A DNA stretch of 64,000 nt from Craspedostauros australis (lineage: Eukaryota > Bacillariophyta > Bacillariophyceae > Mastogloiales > Achnanthaceae): contig JAMXDE010000008.1 of the NCBI GenBank assembly GCA_026770025.1, forward strand, positions 62,001 through 126,000. Reading direction: 5' to 3'. The notes under the pieces were generated by a model, which ran no database searches, was not told the origin of the DNA, and saw only the letters and a program-made list of their open reading frames with translations. Shown piece by piece: positions 10,538 to 20,181 of this stretch. The translations under genes and the position numbers were made by a program. The first letter of the stretch is position 1. Every line of letters starts with the position of its first letter.

Positions 10538-11566
10538 GCTCTGCTTCACGACTCTCTCTGTGTCTCGTCTTCTCGTGATGTGTTGCGTTATGATGATGGA
10601 TCAGATGCGATGTGATGCAATATGATGCAGTTCAATGGACTTGATATTGTTAGTGTTGCTGATGCTGGTACTTGTGGATGTGGATTGTAAGTGCGGATGC
10701 TTGTGTATGTGAAGGATGCGCGTTGTTTCTGGTATAGATATGTAGTTGTGTGTTGGCAGTGTTGTTGGTGTTGGTATGGAGGCCTGAGTTCGAGCACAGG
10801 AATGAGTATTTCCTTGGAACGAAGGCAACCCTCGTTTAGTGATTGAGTGAACACAGTGATCGAACGATTGCAACTGCGAGTACAAGTCTGGTGTGTGGTG
10901 GCGTCGTACGGGTATGGTCTTGTATTGATCGTGATCACGGAAACGTTGTCTCCCTTCTCTCCGCTCTTCTTCTTTGACTGTGTCCACGACGTTCAATCCG
11001 GCGCAACCAAGCTCCGCTGAGGCGAGATGGTGTAGCTTGGATTGAATTGGACGGAATCCAGCTCACCCCTTCACTAAACTCATCAAATCGAATAGCGCCA
11101 CACCCACTTCGCGATGGGGTTGTCAACGGCACGCAATTAAAAAAAAGCAAAAATTGGCGTTGGTGTGGGCGACCCCATTCGCCATGTGAAAATCGTCGAA
11201 CCAAATTGTGACCAACCGACGAGCTGCGCAGTAAACGTGTGTGTGACAACCGATGCGACATGATATCTCGCACCTCAACGGCCCGGAGTCGAAAAATAGC
11301 GCTTCCAACGACTATTTTCGACTCAATAGATCAATCAGTGTCTTGATTCAGTCGACTCAACCATAGGCTTCGACGAACATCAAAGAAGATCTCAGGTCGA
11401 CTTCACGAAAAGATTCCTTTCTCGAAAGTCAAGAGGGGAAAACGGAATCTTGCGCAAGCAGCAACGATTCCTCACGAACAACAAGGACATCGACACCAGC
11501 AATGCCTCTGCGCACGCACCAGCACGAGCTATTTGTGTGCATGTTGGAGGTTTGAAGTGTTTGGAA
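10538..11566. promoter_or_regulatory. shared upstream region of two divergent genes
   Basis: About 1 kb separates the start of the silaffin-like gene (minus) from that of the MFS transporter (plus), so it must hold both promoters. The left part carries GATG/TGATG-type short repeats near 10570-10640. I could not identify a TATA box or a specific operator with confidence. Confidence 0.5.
11502..11555 (+). other. upstream ORF in the MFS transporter leader
   Basis: An ATG after a CA-rich leader (11472-11501) opens a 17-codon frame that stops with TGA at 11553-11555, eleven bases before the first in-frame ATG of the transporter. If the leader is transcribed as drawn, ribosomes would meet this frame first. 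No conserved peptide is recognised. Confidence 0.4.
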
Positions 11567-13327
11567 ATGACCATGGCAACTTCGTGGTACTCGGAAACAA
11601 CCAGCATCGCCATGCATACTGAGGCTGCTGCACAAGGCGATGCCCCATCCTCCTCATCTTCTGCGTTGCCATCGTCGTCGACATTGCCATTGATACGAGT
11701 GAGCACTGTGTCTGCGGGTGGCATTGATGGGAACACAAAGCAGAGGACGATCAAAGACATCAGAACAAGCACGAACACGCAGCATCGGGAACAACTGCCA
11801 TTGCATCGAGAACAAGTAGAGGGGAAGCAAGCAAGTGAAGCGCCGATGATGGAGGACACGAGGCAACAACCGTCGACCACGTTTATGCTGTCATGCGCTC
11901 GTTTCGCATCGGCCGTCGCGAGGCTGTCGTTGGGTCCACTGCTGCCCCTGCTGACGGCGTCGCTCAAGTTCTCTGAGCATGACACGCCGGCCTTGCTGTC
12001 TGCCTTCTCCTCGGGTTACGTCCTCACGCAAGTGGCCGGTGGGTACTTCGCGGATCGATTCGGATACCGATCCGTGATCTCCGCGTCGCTAATCGTGTCC
12101 TCCCTGCTGGTGTTCTGTCTCACGCTGCCGATGGCATTCGCCACAGCTGCCTCGACGTGGATTCAGATCTACTTCCTGCTGGGCTTGGTGTCGGGGCCGC
12201 TCTTTCCGGCAGGATCGACCGCCATCACCCTCGAGGTGCGGCGTGAGGATCGTGCGACGGCCGCGGCCATCGTGGATGCGGCTGCTGCTGCAGGAACGAC
12301 CGTGGCTGCGATGACGCCGTTGATGGCCACCTACTTTGGCGGATGGCGCCCGATCTTTCAGTGCACGTCCGCGGGCCTGCTCATGATCGCCTACATGCTT
12401 TGGAATTCAAACGGCAAGCAGCGCCTGGATGATGCGGCGCTCGTTGCTGCAAAGAAGCTCGATTCGACAACGGGAATGGAGAGTCATCATCAGTCTCCGC
12501 ATCGTCCAGAACAGTCTCAACCAAGTCATCAACAACATCAACAGCTGCAGCAACAAAAACGTCACAATCGACAATCACCCAACCCAGTTGATGTGGCGGG
12601 ATCTTCGTCTTCCTGGGAATTGCTCTCAGCGTTGATGCACCCGATGGCGCTGGGCACGTACCTGTGCCACGGATGCGATAACTTCACCAAGTACTCCCTC
12701 AGTTCATGGTCAGCCACCATGCTGGTGCAGCATCATGGCGTGTCACCGAGCTGGGTGGGCATCTTGCTGGGCATGCAGGAGGCGATCGGTTTCTTCTCCA
12801 GAATCTTCCTCAGCGTCCACATGTCCGGCAGGGAGCTCAAATCCAAGCGCGCCATGGGCATCTATCGGGCCACGGTCTCCGTGACCAGCTTCGTCGTCCA
12901 GGCCATGGCGCTGAAGTTCGCGTTCGGCGCTAGTGCCGCCATATGGCAGACCGTGGCTGGTTTCATGATCAGCGCCCTGGCGAGCGGCGGTCATTCCATC
13001 GGGTACCGCCCATTCTACCTCGAGATGAACGACAAGCACTCGGGTTCCATCAGCGGGTTCGGCAACACGTTGGCGAGCATGGCGTCCATCGCCGGTCCCG
13101 TCCTGCTGGGCATCGCGGTTGCGAACGCGTCTGGTGACGGCGATGCAACCATCCAACCTGGCAGTCAGTGGGCCGGCGTCGGCTCCATGCTTCTGCTGGT
13201 TAACTGCGTCGGTGCTGGCACCAGCGCTGCCATGTTGGTCGCAACCACGAAGCGAGACAGACAGTATGGTCTGGCATGGTACGTATTATGGATTGCGTAC
13301 AGGATGGGGACGCATCTGGTTGCCTGA
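11567..13327 (+). CDS. major facilitator superfamily transporter, SLC17/anion-type
   Basis: 586 residues from the first in-frame ATG; residue 16 (ATG at 11612) is an alternative that follows a CA-rich stretch. After a hydrophilic N-terminus of about 105 residues, twelve hydrophobic segments follow in the usual 6+6 layout. Motif A between TM2 and TM3 reads GGYFADRFGYRS near residue 160. The central cytoplasmic loop (about 285-345) is expanded and rich in Gln/His/Ser. The C-terminal half keeps the family's Gly-rich helices (SGFGNTLASMASIAGP). The best resemblance is to SLC17/PHT4-type organic-anion or phosphate transporters, but the substrate cannot be read from sequence. Intronless. A short upstream ORF precedes it. 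Confidence 0.85.
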   Translation: MTMATSWYSETTSIAMHTEAAAQGDAPSSSSSALPSSSTLPLIRVSTVSAGGIDGNTKQRTIKDIRTSTNTQHREQLPLHREQVEGKQASEAPMMEDTRQQPSTTFMLSCARFASAVARLSLGPLLPLLTASLKFSEHDTPALLSAFSSGYVLTQVAGGYFADRFGYRSVISASLIVSSLLVFCLTLPMAFATAASTWIQIYFLLGLVSGPLFPAGSTAITLEVRREDRATAAAIVDAAAAAGTTVAAMTPLMATYFGGWRPIFQCTSAGLLMIAYMLWNSNGKQRLDDAALVAAKKLDSTTGMESHHQSPHRPEQSQPSHQQHQQLQQQKRHNRQSPNPVDVAGSSSSWELLSALMHPMALGTYLCHGCDNFTKYSLSSWSATMLVQHHGVSPSWVGILLGMQEAIGFFSRIFLSVHMSGRELKSKRAMGIYRATVSVTSFVVQAMALKFAFGASAAIWQTVAGFMISALASGGHSIGYRPFYLEMNDKHSGSISGFGNTLASMASIAGPVLLGIAVANASGDGDATIQPGSQWAGVGSMLLLVNCVGAGTSAAMLVATTKRDRQYGLAWYVLWIAYRMGTHLVA

Positions 13328-13601
13328 ATAGAATATCACCTTGGCGGAAAGCGGCAGGCAACGATCAATTAGACCAGGCTGCATTCAACAATACTCTCTT
13401 CTCAAACGAATAGCAGTCTGTGATGCTATCTAAACTACAACGATGAGTCCAGTTAGCGAGTCGACCAACTGTTTGGAATGAGCATTCTGCCTTTTCACGG
13501 ATTTCCAAACTATTCACATATTCAAAATCCCCTTTGTCTTTTCGATGTGGGTTATCTTTCAGCTGTTAATTTGGTTGTATGGACCGATCAATGTGTTCAT
13601 T
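13328..13601. other. 3' flank of the MFS gene
   Basis: Probable 3' untranslated region. It contains the start of an open frame (13478) that runs into the dispersed repeat that follows. Nothing else recognised. Confidence 0.3.
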
Positions 13602-13823
13602 CTAGTGGCTATTGGCTAATTTCCGATTATTGGGCACTTTTTGGTAATTATTGGTATCCATTGGCCTATCGCCGACAGCACAAGCTGCCATTCGATGAGT
13701 TGATGGCCGTTGACTGACATCTACATATCATTGGAAAGAGGAGAGTGAGAGCTCTCTGATGATGTGTTCATTGTCGGCAAACGGTCTCCGCTTCCTGTTC
13801 ATCTCGATGCCTCTTTTGACCCT
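13602..13823 (+). repeat. dispersed repeat family 1, copy a (carries the end of a conserved open frame)
   Basis: Closely matches 30656-30878 in the same orientation. Both copies keep an open frame of identical length ending in a stop at the same place (13634-13717 here). It encodes ALFGNYWYPLAYR followed by HKLPFDEL, against ALFGNFWYPLVYR and HKQPFDEL in the other copy. A conserved non-coding tail with GGAGAGTGAGAGCTCTC follows. It looks like the 3' end of a mobile element's coding region. Family unknown. Confidence 0.7.
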
Positions 13824-14371
13824 ATGACCCCATTCAGCGAAGTCGTGTAGTATCCTGCGGATTTCACAGCGTAAAACGTGATATTTTGAGAACATGATTT
13901 TCGTATTGTTCACTAGCGTTTGATAGATTTAGCTAGCTTCTACGACACAAAAGCATGGCTGGCTTGTCCTCCCGCGGACGAAAATGATGACGTCATTGAC
14001 GGTTGATGTGAGACTGAGATGGTACCCAACAGTGTTGATGGTGAAGTTGCGGCAGGTTCGGTGTCGTGTTGGTTCCTCACGTTGTTGGTGATTTGGCTCG
14101 GTTGGGTGTTTCCTCCTTTGTGCGTGTTGTGTCAAACAGCACAGTGTTGGTAGTGGCATCCCTGCGCATCCACGGCAACAGCGACACTTGCGAATATCAC
14201 ACAACACTTGTAATGTATTGGAGCACAGTGACTTATCCTTTGTTATGTAAAATATAATATTATTCACCACTGAACTTAGTTTGTTCATACAAAGTCCTGC
14301 GCAACCTGCTTTGCTCCCCTTGGACATGGGATGCCGAGGTCTTCTGTTGAGCTGTTGGCATGGTGCGGAAA
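13821..14371 (+). repeat. dispersed repeat family 2, copy a
   Basis: Matches 63436-64000, where the window ends, so the true element end is not visible. Long identical blocks include the stretch around 14080-14150 and the last 90 bases. Both copies hold a TGACGTCA palindrome just after CCTCCCGCGGACGAAAATGA. It directly abuts family 1 here, suggesting the two form one composite element whose parts are elsewhere separated. No transposase is visible in it. Confidence 0.75.
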
Positions 14372-17190
14372 GAGACTGGTGGCAGCGGTGTTGTTTTCCT
14401 TGTTGTTTCTCCTGTTGTGCTTCAAGTGCTTGCAGGTTCATTGACACCAAAACAAGAAACCAACAGGAGAGCAGATGAACAACAGCCAGAAGCCAACAAT
14501 GGCTGTTGTTGATGACAAGCAGAGAGGAGACCCAAATACACAGGCAGGGAATAGACCTGAAACTAGGATGAGACTGCAGAATAGAGTGGGAGGTAGTGTG
14601 TGCTGATTGGGAAGTGGACAAAGCTCAACCTGTCCAGCCATGAACAGCAGCAGAACTGAGAACAACACAGAGTGCAGGTCAAGTTAAGGTGAGGGTAAAG
14701 GCTATATTGGGGTGTACCACCCATGGGTAGCATGGAGCATGCAGCCTGCCAACCAATGCATTCACAGCTCTCCACATGCCTTCCACTGATCCAAGGCCTA
14801 GACGAGGCAGCATCCTCATCATGTCTTCCACCACTGCACGATCCTTGACATTGTTTTGCAGCCAACCGCCCCACCCACACGAAATGTGAGTGTGTCAATG
14901 ATGGACACGACTGGACACAAGTTGAAGCAAGACTGGAGATTCGTATCTTCAGTTGCCTCTCTGCATCCGCATGCTCGGCGTGTGTAGTCCTAGACGAATG
15001 CGAAAACATGCACTCATTAACGACATGGATCAGGATCTTGTAACTTCACACATGTACTCTAAGAATCAATAGTATGGTCAAAGTTCTTTTCGTAATAATC
15101 CGCATGATCGTACTTGCGAACCCTGAATCGGTTTACAAACCGAGTTTCTGGTCAGCTGATTCACATCGATCAGGTGAGTCGACTTCCGAAGCAAAACGTC
15201 CTACCTGTCATAGCCGTCTAGATAGAGAATGATACTCCAGACAACCACACTAACAAACGCGCAGAACTCCACAATCTTGGCCCGAGTTGAGTGAAAGCAC
15301 GGGACGCCAATGCCGGTGATAAATCCACACGGAATTTTCAGAGACGTCTAGATCAGGGCTTTGTGGGCAAGAACAAGACTCCAGAGAGAGAGAGAGAGCA
15401 TCGGAGCGGAGCGGAGCGCGAACAAGAGTACGCCCGAGTTTCATCTTGGTTCTTGGTGGTAGCACACAATTTATCCAAAAGTCCGTCCGTATTGCTTCCG
15501 TCTCACACAAAAGGCTTAAATCTGATTCCAATTGGCCTATTAGAGTATTCCGCTGGATTTCGATTTCGATGGAACAGAAATGGCATTTATGACTACAAGG
15601 AAGGACACAATACAGGTGAGTCTGAAACGAAACCGCTGGCTCCGCGATGGTGCTACACGGCGTGAACCGTGAAGAGTGGTTCGTCAACGTGTGTGCGTTA
15701 TTGTCAGAGACTTCCGCAAGGCGACGATTCCCAGGCGCAAGCCCTCGTGGAGAGACAGCACCAACCTTTTCGGTGTGGAGGTAATGGATGTCACCAAATC
15801 CAAGACCAAACCGAACAAAGAGTACCAGCATACACTGTGCTCGGATAAATACACACACACCGCCAGTTCTTTTTCTGCCTCTTTGCAGGGATGTGTTGTT
15901 CGCTGAGATACTTGACTCTATGCAAAGCGCATTGGTAGTTTGGAGATCAAGCACCGAGATCTCTGCCGTGCTCGCACATACGTACATATAATACATACGT
16001 GCCACAAAACAGATCACGCTTTTGCAATCACGAGCATTGTCCCATCATCGGAGTAAGCCTCCTGGTCGTAAAGAAACGTGCTTGTGCCAAAGTGGAGTAC
16101 ATCCTCACGGGAAGCGCGGTAAAGACACCACATGTGTCGATTTGTACTTTATTCACGCTTGAAGCGTGTTGTGCCGTGCTTTGTTCGTTCGGATCATCGA
16201 CTCATGCGACTACTAGAGCACGCCTTTCCCGTGTCGGCGTGATGTTGCGCTTATTGATGTGCGTGCCCTGGGCGTTGTCCAGCACCATGTGAACGTGCCA
16301 ATGACGTCCGCTTTGCTCTCCTTCCATCCCCTCGTGTCTGCTCCAAGACATCCCCATTCCCATACACGCGACGTCACATTGCCTCCTTTCCGCCGTGACA
16401 GCCCTTCGGCTCAATCGCCCCTTGCTTTTCAAGAGGGTCCTTGCTTCGCATTCGTTGTTCGTGCTGGTGCGTGCCTTCGTGCCGGAACAACTCTCGAACG
16501 TGTGGGTGTTTTTTTTTTTTCGCGCCACAATTCATTGCTGCGCAGCACTCCAACAAACATGCATCGTCTCATCATACTCTTGCCCAGTGTACTTCGGTTC
16601 TTCACTCGTCACTCTCCACACCCGTGACGAAAGTGAGCATGTTCGTTCGCAGGGGGGTAGGCAGCATCATGTCCTCCCTTTCCTGTCCTGATAGGCACGC
16701 GTCGTTGCGTGATGAACCCTGCTCGTGTCGCTCCCCTGCTCGTGTCGCTCTCATCGTCGGCTGTTGCTGTCAACATCCTCCCACCCCTCCGCTCAACGTG
16801 CGTGTGATTGCACAGTCCAGATGCTTCCCTGGTGTTTTCGTTCGTTTCATTAGGACACACTCGGATTGTTTTGCGCAAGCAACAGTGTCTGGTTGCCTAG
16901 TCCATCCTCTTGTGATCCAGGAAGGATGTCACCCCACGTGGACGAAGCTCCTTCGTCGTTTTTTTCCACAACAGCTTTCCAGTGGGTCCGAGATGCATCG
17001 TTGGCAAATAGTGTTCCCCACAGTAAAGCAGAGCACTTACACGATGAACCAGTCAGCGCGATGCTGTGCTTGCCTTTTTCAAACCAGGACACCAAACACG
17101 AACTCACTACTACAGACAAGGGAGGACATCAACAATTAACATTTTATGCTTGTTAAATTCTGGCTATTTGTTACTGCTACTTGGGACGGC
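14372..17190. other. intergenic, no supported gene
   Basis: Several unrelated open frames of 90-255 codons occur on both strands (for example 15250-16017 minus and 16441-17139 plus). They lack recognisable domains, leaders or splice structure. A (GA)n tract lies near 15375 and a T11 run near 16510. The right part probably includes the 3' flank of the transposase gene. Confidence 0.4.
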
Positions 17191-18220
17191 CTAATTAGTA
17201 GTGTTTGTGTGTTGTGCATCTGCTTGGGCGATGGCACGTTCGCGTGCTTCTTGCATGGCGACAACAACGTCAAACGAGGGGAAGCCGTTGCTCAGTTCAA
17301 TTTGGGTGAGGATGGCAACCGCGTTGAATGCAAGGCGATGCTTGTCCACGTGGTGCCGCCACTTCAGGTGCATGCATTGCCAGTGCTTGATTCGCCTGTT
17401 GACCGTTTCGTGGCGGCACCGCATGATCCCATCTGCACGAAATGTTGGGGGAAAGACACACGGGTCCCCACGGTATCCGGCATCTGCAACGACGACTTCG
17501 TGCTGCACTAATTTCGGTTTTAGTCCCAGACGGAAGATCGAAAGATCGTTCAACAGGCCACACGGGAAAGGCCCATTCGCCCAAACAATCTCGCCAGTAG
17601 AGATCGCAACAGCCAACTCATAGCGCACACCAGCAGCGCGAAACTTGAACGAGTACCACTTCTGGCTAAACGGTTTCGGTTCGGTGATTCGCATGTCGGT
17701 CCCGTCAACAGTGACAAGAGCTTTTGCATCGTGACTTGCGCCAACGAAACGACGGTTCCAGACAATCTGTCAATTGGAGCGGTACCACGAGGAAGAAAAA
17801 ATTAGAAGCTTGTGTGAGTGAATGGAGTGAAAATAATTTTGTGTCGCAGTTCGGTTTTGAGATTTATTTAGTACTTACGATTCGATCTTTAACGGTTTCA
17901 ACGGCTGCCATCATAAGCCACATCCATTTGCGAAGTGTTTTTGCCGAACACTTGCACACAGCGGCTAACGCAGTCTCAGACACGTACAGACGAAGAAACG
18001 CGCACGTCCAAAGGAGATGTTTTGGTTCGGCCGCGCGTGGCAGAGCTCGAGCGTCTGCGAGCTCGTTCCACAAGATGTGCACGATGTCAGGATGCGTCCC
18101 AAACACAGACGCGAACTGTCGCAATGACTCCATGGAAAGATTGTTTGTAAGCATGCCTCTTGGGCGAGACCCAATCAGCCCGAAACCAACAGTCGCGAAC
18201 GTTCCATGAGGGAGTAACAT
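17191..18220 (-). CDS. PIF/Harbinger-type transposase (DDE_Tnp_4, HARBI1-like), two exons
   Basis: Exon 1 is 18220-17879 and exon 2 is 17766-17191. The 112-bp intron starts GTAAGT and ends GACAG, phase 0, joining KDRI to IVWNRRF; 305 residues. Exon 1 is a helical N-terminus of the type found in HARBI1-like nucleases (CKCSAKTLRKWMW). Exon 2 holds the nuclease, and all three catalytic acids are visible: Asp in TVDGTDM, Asp in VVADAGYRGDP, and Glu in RHETVNRRIKHW. The start follows a CAACAATACAAAC leader. It is divergent from the gene at 20182, as in two-gene Harbinger elements. I could not find convincing terminal inverted repeats or target duplications, so element ends are undefined. Integrity suggests recent or ongoing activity. 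Confidence 0.85.
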
Positions 18221-18925
18221 GTTTGTATTGTTGCGAATTGTGAGCTCTTGCGCCTCCTTGAATTATCAAAATGAAGCGAAAACCAACAATGTCAACGTTG
18301 TAACCGTTGAAATAGTAGACATAGTGCGCAAATAAACTGCAACTTGGTAAGGAGGAACCAGCGTTTCTCCGCGAACTCTGCGTGTCTCCTGGTAGACCAG
18401 TTGTTGTCGCCCTGTCGCTGTTGGGGAGCTGATCACGCGCTGTGTTCACCAGGGCGTGCAAGTCGCAGAGAAGGCAAGACAAGCGTTTCGTTGTCCCGCA
18501 ACGTCACTGTCAATTGCGCTTCGTCGCGCCCAAGGGCACCAAACAAGCCACAACCCAACGGAAAGCAAGGACACATTCTTGTATCCGTTGCCGAATAAAA
18601 CATCATCATCTTGTGTGTATCCACGACTTCTTGGAGGAGGGCGCGTGCGCGGTTCTGTTCGTCCTCCACTGTAACCAAGGAGCACTAAGCGCAGAGACAT
18701 GTTGTTTGAAGCGGTTGGTCATCCTGCGCGATGGCTCATCCCTGACTGCGCGGTGCTGTCCTCCTATTTACGGATCCCAGCAAACAGTTGTGCGCGGTAT
18801 GATGAATGATTGACCTTCATTCATGAGTATACAATTATGGACAGCAGGCTTCACCTTGAGATCCAACACATGTCGTGTCTAGGTCTTGTGCAAGTCGCGC
18901 TCCCGTCGAGCTCGTGTCCATGTCG

Positions 18926-19076
18926 GTTGCTCGTCGACTCCCCTCGTTTGCTCGTCGACTCCCCTCGTTTGCTCGTCGGACGCGCCTCGTTTGCTCGTCG
19001 ACTCCCCCTCGTTTGCTCGTCGATTCCCCAAGTTTGCTCGTCGATTCCCCAAGTTTGCTCGTCGATTCCCCTCAAG
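18926..19076 (+). repeat. 21-bp minisatellite array 1
   Basis: Seven units of about 21 bp built on TTTGCTCGTCGACTCCCC, with variants GTCGATTCCCC and GTCGGACGCGCC. The order of variants is partly shared with the second array, in the same orientation. Confidence 0.9.
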
Positions 19077-19390
19077 TGTGGACTATTTCTGTACTTTCGA
19101 CACGTCCCATACGACAAAATCATTTACAGCAACATGTCGCAGTATCGTAGATGACAAGGTTGCGATGCAAAACTCTCATGTCAATTGTGTTTCCGAACGC
19201 AGCTTTCAATCAACATCAACCACTTAAGCTGAACAACACAAGCTGCATGTCTCATCTGTCTTATCAATTTTTCATTTCTGCATCATACTGCAGGTAAAAA
19301 GACAACTATACCCGATGCATTAGCTTGATCAACTATCACCCCCATGTCGCAGTGCCAAATCCGCGGTATTTTGGGCTGATTTAGTGTCCT

Positions 19391-19528
19391 TTGCTCGTCG
19401 ATTCCCCAAGTTTGCTCGTCGATTCCCCTCGTTTGCTCGTCGACTCCCCTCGTTTGCTCGTCGGACGCGCCTCGTTTGCTCGTCGACTCCCCCTCGTTTG
19501 CTCGTCGATTCCCCAAGTTTGCTCGTCT
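19391..19528 (+). repeat. 21-bp minisatellite array 2
   Basis: Six full units plus a partial one of the same 21-bp family as at 18926. The run of variants GACTCCCC, GGACGCGCC, GACTCCCCC, GATTCCCC occurs in both arrays, so one array is probably a copy of the other rather than an independent expansion. Confidence 0.9.
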
Positions 19529-20181
19529 ACGCTGATCCTGTCTCATGCGTGTCGCACATACATGTCGTGTCGTTGTCTATCCAAACACATTCCACTTAGA
19601 GGCACATGGTGACAAGCACGCGAACCTCACATCATTGTCTCAACGGATCGAAGCACATGGTGAAGAGCCAAAGCGTCAAAGTGGTAGTGACACGTGCATG
19701 CTCCGAGCGAGTGCGGCGCACGCAAAGAGAACCATGTGTATCCCAAAATTTCGACTCATAGGAGCCGTCCCAAACCGTACGTTGTGCGTTGGGTCTAGCC
19801 TAGTATTGTATATACACTCATCTTCGAAGGTGTATATTTATGTAACGTACACTTAGACATGTACATATTGTTATAAAATATATATTCCTTTTATAAGATA
19901 TAATCATTCCTTCTCGAACGCGGGATCGACTAGGCTTGTAGCATGCGTTGGACGCTAGTGGAGGGGAGTAGCTCCACATGGGATGATCACGCTGCAACAC
20001 GGTGATGGATAGTGCGGATGCTGTGCATGACAAGCTTGTTGATCACCACATGATGAAAACGAACACAGGAGGAAGCCTCGGAATGCAGCAACACTCTTCG
20101 TTTCATAAAACGCATCCAGATAGCATTCGCATAACTGTCTCAAACGCTCCCCCACCATTCGCCAGTAAGTAACAGTCAAAC

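Larger units (their letters stand above)
18221..20181. promoter_or_regulatory. region between the divergent transposon genes
   Basis: Holds two minisatellite arrays (18926-19076 and 19391-19528) and an AT-rich stretch near 19800-19905 with an imperfect hairpin ATATACAC/GTGTATAT. This is where promoters of both transposon genes, and possibly transposase-binding sites, should lie. No further gene recognised. Confidence 0.45.

Noticed and set aside
18926-19528. Tandem repeats that could suggest a CRISPR array
   Set aside because: Units are contiguous with no unique spacers, in a eukaryotic sequence beside a transposase; this is a minisatellite.
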